Source of the DNA: Pseudomonadota bacterium
GTDB lineage: Bacteria; Myxococcota_A; Polyangia; Polyangiales; Polyangiaceae
Assembly (NCBI GenBank): GCA_023432025.1
Contig: JAEYVE010000121.1
Location: 1 to 10,976, forward strand
Length of the DNA stretch: 10,976 nt
Reading direction: 5' to 3'
In this document: piece after piece, positions 7,275 to 10,976 of the stretch
How positions within the stretch are numbered: the stretch's first letter is position 1
Layout of the letters: each line of letters starts with the position of its first letter
Translations under genes and position numbers: made by a program
The notes under the pieces: generated by a model
Seen by the model: only the letters and a program-made list of their open reading frames with translations
Told to the model about the DNA's origin: nothing
The model's database searches: none

Positions 7275-8696
7275 ATGAGCGACAAGCGCACCATTCACTT
7301 CGTGAGCCTCGGCTGCCCGAAAAACCGGGTGGACAGCGAGGTCATGCTCGGCGTAGCTCGCGGCGAGGGGTTCGAGCACGTGAGCGATCCGTCGCTCGCC
7401 GAAGTGATCGTCGTCAACACGTGCGGCTTCATCGACGCCGCAAAAAAAGAGTCCATCGACACCATCCTCGAGCTCGCGGATCAAAAGGCCCACGGCCGCT
7501 GCGAAAAGCTCGTCGTCACCGGTTGCCTCAGCCAGCGCTACGGCGCGGAGCTCGCCGAGGGCATGCCCGAGGTGGATCACTTCCTCGGCTCGAGCGACAT
7601 GCTCAAGATCGAGCAAGTGCTCCGCGGCGGCAGCGACCGCATGCTCGTCGGTAACCCGGCGGACTGGGTCGTCAGCGCGGCGGACCCACGCACGCTGTCC
7701 ACACGCGGCGCCAGCGCGTACGTCAAGCTCGCCGAAGGCTGCAACCGCAGCTGTTCGTTTTGCGTCATCCCGCAGCTTCGCGGCAAGCAGCGCTCGCGCA
7801 CCATCGAGGACGTGGTGCGTGAGGTCGAGCAGCTCGTGGCGGCCGGCGTCGTCGAAGTGAACTTGGTGTCCCAAGACACCATCGCCTACGGACGGGATCT
7901 CGCGGACGGCACTTCGCTCGCCAAGCTGGTGCGCCGCGTGGCGGACGTCCCCGGCCTGCGCTGGCTGCGCATTTTCTACCTCTACCCGGAAAAAATCGAC
8001 GACGAGCTCATCGAGCTCATCGCGCATCATCCGGTCGTTTTGCCGTACGTGGACATGCCGCTCCAACACGCCGCGGACGGCATGTTGCGCCGCATGCGCC
8101 GTGGGCACGGCGGGCAGCGCTTGCGAGATCTCGTCGAGCGCATGCGCGGCAAAATTCCCGAGCTCACCTTTCGAACAGCGTTCATCGTGGGTCACCCCGG
8201 AGAAACGGAAGAAGAGTTCCAAGAGCTCTGCGAGTTCGTGGAGTGGGCGCAGTTCGAGCGCGTCGGCGTGTTCCAGTACTCGGACGAAGAAGAAGCGCAC
8301 GCCAACGGCTTCGAGGGCAAAGTGCCCGAAGCCACGACCCGCGCGCGCGCCAAAAAGCTGATGAGCATTCAAAAGCGCATCAGCAAAAAGAAGAACAAGG
8401 CGCTCGTCGGAAAGCGTCTCCAGGTGCTCGTGGAAGGCCCCAGCGAGGAAATGGAGCTCGTCATGGTCGGGCGCCACAAGGGTCAGGCCCCGGAAATCGA
8501 CGGCTGCGTCTTTCTGTCGGGCGGCCTCGTCGAGCCAGGACAGCTCGTGGACGTCGTGGTGAAGCAATCGACGGACTACGACCTCCTCGGAGAAGTGGAC
8601 GAAGCCACCATCGTGTCACCCAGCGTCGGCTTGGCACCAGCGCACCTCGTGCACCACTCGAGCGACGGCCGCCGAGTGCTGCGCACCGTGAGCTGA
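7275..8696 (+). CDS. rimO: Ribosomal protein S12 methylthiotransferase
   Basis: RimO is a radical-SAM enzyme with two iron-sulfur clusters that adds a methylthio group to a conserved aspartate of ribosomal protein S12. The ATG at 7275 gives 473 residues and places the family N-terminus (VSLGCPKNRVDSE) correctly; a TTG at 7233 would add an unlikely 14-residue leader. The N-terminal domain (~1-95) has cluster cysteines C14, C50 and C84. The radical-SAM domain carries CNRSCSFC with C156, C160 and C163. Motifs such as SQDTIAYGRDL, YPEKIDDELI and MPLQHAADGMLRRM favour RimO over MiaB. A TRAM domain (~380-444) ends near YDLLGEVDE, where most RimO proteins finish; about 30 further residues form an unusual tail. 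It follows carA after 64 bp with no visible terminator, so co-transcription is possible. It converges on the lipoprotein gene. Confidence 0.95.
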   Translation: MSDKRTIHFVSLGCPKNRVDSEVMLGVARGEGFEHVSDPSLAEVIVVNTCGFIDAAKKESIDTILELADQKAHGRCEKLVVTGCLSQRYGAELAEGMPEVDHFLGSSDMLKIEQVLRGGSDRMLVGNPADWVVSAADPRTLSTRGASAYVKLAEGCNRSCSFCVIPQLRGKQRSRTIEDVVREVEQLVAAGVVEVNLVSQDTIAYGRDLADGTSLAKLVRRVADVPGLRWLRIFYLYPEKIDDELIELIAHHPVVLPYVDMPLQHAADGMLRRMRRGHGGQRLRDLVERMRGKIPELTFRTAFIVGHPGETEEEFQELCEFVEWAQFERVGVFQYSDEEEAHANGFEGKVPEATTRARAKKLMSIQKRISKKKNKALVGKRLQVLVEGPSEEMELVMVGRHKGQAPEIDGCVFLSGGLVEPGQLVDVVVKQSTDYDLLGEVDEATIVSPSVGLAPAHLVHHSSDGRRVLRTVS

Positions 8697-8702
8697 TTGC
8701 AG

Positions 8703-9092
8703 TCAGTCGCCGCCGGCGCCTGCGGCGCCGGCAGCTCCCGCCGTCGGCTCACCAATCACGAAGAACACACTGGCGCTGTCGACGGTTCCCGACTGGTACC
8801 AGAACTCGATTTCGTCGCCGACGGAGGCCGCCATCGGGAACTCGTACTCGCCGCTTTGGCCCGTCTGCTGGCCGGCGATGATGGAGGTCGTGTGATTGAG
8901 CGCAAACGCCTGCGTGCGGCTCGGCACTCGCCCCCTGAGGCTCACGGTGCCCGTCGCATCCGGGCCCATCACAGAAGGACGCGCAGGCGGCGGAAGTGGC
9001 AGCGTGGGCGACGCACACCCAAGAACGACGAGCCCGGCAAAGCAGGGCAAGGCAACCAAGGCGAAGAGGCGACGAGGGAGGCGCGGCGTCAC
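8703..9092 (-). CDS. Small putative lipoprotein, function unknown
   Basis: The product has 129 residues. It starts at GTG 9092, preceded by a good Shine-Dalgarno (AAGGTGAG, 9101-9108, 8-nt spacing). The N-terminus has an Arg-rich n-region, a hydrophobic core and the lipobox VLGC with C26 as the lipidated residue. Alanine follows at +2, so outer-membrane sorting is possible if Lol-type rules hold here. A Pro-rich linker (LPLPPPARPS) leads to a beta-rich domain of about 75 residues (~45-118) with GTVSLRGRVPS, SGEYEFPMAASVGDEIEFWY and ASVFFVIGEP. This pattern resembles small carboxypeptidase-regulatory-like or Ig-like beta sandwiches; that is a resemblance only. The C-terminus is an Ala/Gly tail ending in Asp. 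No catalytic motif is seen. The gene converges on rimO and diverges from the glycosidase-like gene. I do not recognise a named family. Confidence 0.8.
   Translation of the reverse strand: MTPRLPRRLFALVALPCFAGLVVLGCASPTLPLPPPARPSVMGPDATGTVSLRGRVPSRTQAFALNHTTSIIAGQQTGQSGEYEFPMAASVGDEIEFWYQSGTVDSASVFFVIGEPTAGAAGAAGAGGD
8712..8732. terminator. Perfect 9-bp inverted repeat at the convergent rimO/lipoprotein junction
   Basis: GCCGGCGCC at 8712-8720 and GGCGCCGGC at 8724-8732 form a perfect, all-G/C 9-bp stem with a TGC loop. It lies 16 nt past the rimO stop on the plus strand and within the last codons of the lipoprotein gene on the minus strand, where it encodes Ala/Gly repeats. No T tract follows on either strand, so it is not a classic intrinsic terminator. 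It may end or stabilise rimO transcripts. It may equally be a by-product of alternating GCC/GGC codons. Confidence 0.4.
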
Positions 9093-9181
9093 GGCGAGTT
9101 CTCACCTTAGCACGCGCCGTGCCCGGACAGGCGCCCTCCCGACGAACGACTCGGAGCGCCATTTTTGGCTCAATTTTGGAC

Positions 9182-9200
9182 GGTGGGGCGGCTCCCCACC
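9182..9200. repeat. 7-bp perfect stem-loop
   Basis: GGTGGGG (9182-9188) and CCCCACC (9194-9200) pair perfectly around a 5-nt loop, CGGCT. It lies in the intergenic gap just right of the AT-rich patch. No T tract follows on either side at terminator distance. Confidence 0.55.
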
Positions 9201-9209
9201 CAAGGCGCC

Positions 9210-9225
9210 GCCAACCCGGGTTGGC
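9210..9225. repeat. 16-bp perfect palindrome GCCAACCCGGGTTGGC
   Basis: This is a perfect, uninterrupted palindrome between two divergent genes. It has the size and symmetry of an operator for a dimeric regulator. Chance palindromes are more common in GC-rich DNA, so the functional reading is an inference. Confidence 0.5.
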
Positions 9226-9282
9226 TCGGCGTGCACCCCGGTTGTCACCCAACCAGACCGGAGCGACCGACGGCGCTGGTCC

Positions 9283-9321
9283 GCCCAAGACCCGGCGCGG
9301 CTGCGCCTTCTCGCCTTGGGC
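9283..9321 (+). repeat. Nested two-stem inverted repeat, possible 5' leader structure
   Basis: GCCCAAG (9283-9289) pairs with CTTGGGC (9315-9321). Inside it GGCGC (9294-9298) pairs with GCGCC (9303-9307) around a GGCT loop. If the downstream gene is transcribed from within this intergenic region, the structure could lie in its 5' leader, about 45 nt before the proposed TTG start. Confidence 0.4.
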
Positions 9322-9365
9322 CACGTCGGCTGCCCCGGCGAACCTGACGTCGTTCATGAGCCTCG

Positions 9366-10976
9366 TTGGCACGCGTCACCTTCGCCCACGCAGACTCCCG
9401 AGCTCGGCTGCGGTCGAACCTTCGGGCGTGGGCGCAACCGCGGAAGGCCGGCTGGCTGCTGGCTGCCTGCGCTCTGGGTCACACGTGGCAGAGCAGCGAA
9501 CCGCTCGCTCGTCCCGATGCCCGCGAGGTCGTCGCCGCCGTCGCCGCGCGGCAAGGAGTGCGTGTCGCGAAGAGCCGCGTTTTTTGGGTGACGCCCCCAC
9601 AAACCTCCTTCGGTGAATGGCTCCGCGCAGTACTGCGCTCGCCCGGACACTTGCTTCGCGAGCCTCACGCCGTGTTCGAGGGCACGCAAGACGGCGAGCT
9701 GTCCGACATCTACCTCGCCTCCGTGCAGGTGAGCCCGGACGGCGGAGCGCTCGGCGCAACTCTCACGAACCTCTCACGGACCAGCGGAGCCGCAGAGTCC
9801 GATCTGGTCGTCTCCAAGACCTCCGCGGCGTGGCTCGTTCGGTCGGAGGAAGGCGTGCTCGGCGCGCGCGTTGCGCGCTTTTCCCACTGGCTGGACGTGG
9901 AGCGCGATACGCCGGCGGAGTGGAACGCGCCGGAGCGCTGGCAGGCGCGCGTCCAGAACCTCCAGGAATTCGGCTATCTTGGCGGCTACCGACTGGACGA
10001 GCTCTGCGTGAGCCCAGCCGCCGTCCGCGCCGAGCTCTCCTTGAAGGACACGCGCGACGGCGCCACGTTTCCCGTCGTCGTGGCCGGCGGCGTCCGTTGG
10101 GACGGAACGGAGCCTTCCCCGGGCGGCTTCACTTGGTTGCCGGACGTTCCGGGACGTCCTCCGCCGCTCCTGCCGTGGGCGGCGGAGCGCCTGCGTGAGA
10201 CGTGGCTCGGCGAGCAAGGCGTCGCTCTCTTGAAGGCCGTCGGCTTTGCCGGCATGGACCTCGCCGAACGCGCCGTGCAGAAGGTTCTTCCGAGCGACGG
10301 CGCAGACGAGGTGGAAAAGGAGCTCGGCCCGCTCCTCACGCGCGCCGCGACGGAAAGCACGGACAGCGCGAGCGGATTTCCCCCGCCGCCACTCACGCCC
10401 GTGTCGAAAGCGCCGCTCGACGGTGAAGGCGCGTGGCTTTCGCTCGACGACGATCCGTTCGTCGCTCGAGACGCCGAAGGACGAGCTCCCTTCGTCTTCA
10501 GTTTCGTGCGTCCGGATCCGGCTCGACCCTACGCGCAAGCCTACGTCGTGCTCTGGGATCCGAGGCGCGTCGAGCTCCACGCGGTCGGCGGAACGGAAGA
10601 GCCACGCAGCAAAGCCGGCGAACGTGGAAGCGGTCGCATTCCTCGCGATCCGAGCACGCTCCGGCACCTGGTCGGAGCGTTCAACGGCGCGTTTCGCACG
10701 CGGCACGGTGAGTTCGGGATGGGCGCGAGCGGCACTCTGTATCTGCCACCACGACCGTACGCGGCGACGGTCGCGACCCAAGAAGACGGCTCCACCGCCT
10801 TCGGTACGTGGCCCGACTCCAGCGCCGTCCCCGACGGGCTCACCATGTTCCGCCAGAACTTGAGCCCCCTCGTCCAAAACGGCGACATCAATCCCTACAA
10901 GCGCCACTACTGGGGTGGGCTGCCGGAAGGTTGGACGGAAGAGTCGCTCACCGTCCGCACCGCGCTGTGCCTCACG
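9366..10976 (+). CDS. Large protein resembling phosphodiester glycosidase (NAGPA/DUF2233-like) family, 3' end beyond window
   Basis: The frame is open from a TGA at 9357-9359 to the window end, giving 537 codons from the TTG at 9366. No in-frame ATG or GTG precedes 9558, so the start is uncertain; codon use looks coding from about 9366 on. A basic N-terminus precedes a short hydrophobic stretch (GWLLAACALG, ~residues 30-39). This may be a signal or anchor, so export is possible but unproven. Residues ~50-350 are mixed alpha/beta and I do not recognise a domain in them. From ~360 the sequence resembles NAGPA-type proteins: FVFSFVRPDP, YVVLWDP, LVGAFNGAFRTRHGEFGMG, TLYLPPRPYAATVA, FGTWP and FRQNLSPLVQNG. 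Family members cleave sugar phosphodiesters or have undefined roles in bacterial envelopes. The family's C-terminal part is outside the window, so catalytic completeness cannot be judged. Confidence 0.68.
   Translation, partial: MARVTFAHADSRARLRSNLRAWAQPRKAGWLLAACALGHTWQSSEPLARPDAREVVAAVAARQGVRVAKSRVFWVTPPQTSFGEWLRAVLRSPGHLLREPHAVFEGTQDGELSDIYLASVQVSPDGGALGATLTNLSRTSGAAESDLVVSKTSAAWLVRSEEGVLGARVARFSHWLDVERDTPAEWNAPERWQARVQNLQEFGYLGGYRLDELCVSPAAVRAELSLKDTRDGATFPVVVAGGVRWDGTEPSPGGFTWLPDVPGRPPPLLPWAAERLRETWLGEQGVALLKAVGFAGMDLAERAVQKVLPSDGADEVEKELGPLLTRAATESTDSASGFPPPPLTPVSKAPLDGEGAWLSLDDDPFVARDAEGRAPFVFSFVRPDPARPYAQAYVVLWDPRRVELHAVGGTEEPRSKAGERGSGRIPRDPSTLRHLVGAFNGAFRTRHGEFGMGASGTLYLPPRPYAATVATQEDGSTAFGTWPDSSAVPDGLTMFRQNLSPLVQNGDINPYKRHYWGGLPEGWTEESLTVRTALCLT

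Larger units (their letters stand above)
9093..9365. other. Non-coding intergenic region rich in short inverted repeats
   Basis: This 273-bp gap separates the divergent lipoprotein and glycosidase-like genes, so it should hold both promoters. I see no gene in it. A locally AT-rich patch at 9160-9180 (ATTTTTGGCT then CAATTTTGGA) is the least GC-rich point and could be promoter-associated, but no clear -35/-10 pair is visible. From 9182 to 9321 there are four short perfect inverted repeats. CCCAAG/CCCAAC words recur near 9199, 9248 and 9284. Its right edge depends on the uncertain start of the downstream gene. Confidence 0.55.

Noticed and set aside
7255..7275. Minus-strand sequence resembling a tRNA T-arm (TTCGAATC)
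   Set aside because: The flanking bases do not form a T stem, and no acceptor, D or anticodon arm fits in the 64-bp spacer.
7119..8567. Minus-strand open frame of 482 codons opposite rimO
   Set aside because: It is an antisense shadow: it starts and ends inside real genes, has no recognisable motif, and the plus strand carries all RimO cluster cysteines.
8749..9372. Minus-strand open frame overlapping the lipoprotein gene
   Set aside because: It shares DNA with the lipoprotein in another frame, lacks a signal sequence or domain, and its upstream half lies in the inverted-repeat region.
9774..10907. Minus-strand open frame of 377 codons opposite the glycosidase-like gene
   Set aside because: No domain is visible, and the plus strand has family-like motifs and consistent third-position G/C bias.

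Overview
The window is very GC-rich chromosomal DNA with strong G/C bias at third codon positions, GTG and possibly TTG starts, and a mix of housekeeping genes and large lineage-specific genes. This combination suggests a myxobacterium-like organism (Myxococcota, perhaps Polyangiales/Sorangiineae). That placement is an inference from composition and gene style; no rRNA or other phylogenetic marker is present. I see no mobile element, tRNA, rRNA or CRISPR array.

Layout. (1) Bases 1-4573, minus strand: one uninterrupted frame of 1524 codons, with no stop before the window edge. It encodes a giant protein with a proline-rich N-terminus and a long TPR solenoid. (2) Bases 4574-4736: a divergent intergenic region. 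(3) Bases 4737-8696, plus strand: pyrC (class I dihydroorotase), carA (carbamoyl-phosphate synthase small subunit) and rimO (methylthiotransferase acting on ribosomal protein S12). pyrC and carA overlap through a GTGA junction; rimO follows after 64 bp. (4) Bases 8703-9092, minus strand: a small lipoprotein gene converging on rimO, with only 6 bp between the two stop codons. (5) Bases 9093-9365: a non-coding stretch with several short perfect inverted repeats. (6) About 9366 to the window end, plus strand: the N-terminal 537 codons of a large protein resembling the phosphodiester glycosidase (NAGPA/DUF2233-like) family, running off the edge.

Function. pyrC and carA both serve de novo pyrimidine synthesis, and CarA also feeds arginine synthesis. 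Their overlap suggests coupled translation. carB and pyrB are not in the window. rimO modifies ribosomal protein S12 and has no metabolic link to its neighbours. The TPR protein, the lipoprotein and the glycosidase-like protein have no assigned partners here.

I did not find a convincing undescribed multi-gene system. The items most worth a second look are the palindrome-rich intergenic region at 9182-9321, the hairpin at the rimO/lipoprotein junction, the giant proline-rich TPR protein, the C-terminal extension of RimO, and the uncharacterised N-terminal half of the glycosidase-like protein.
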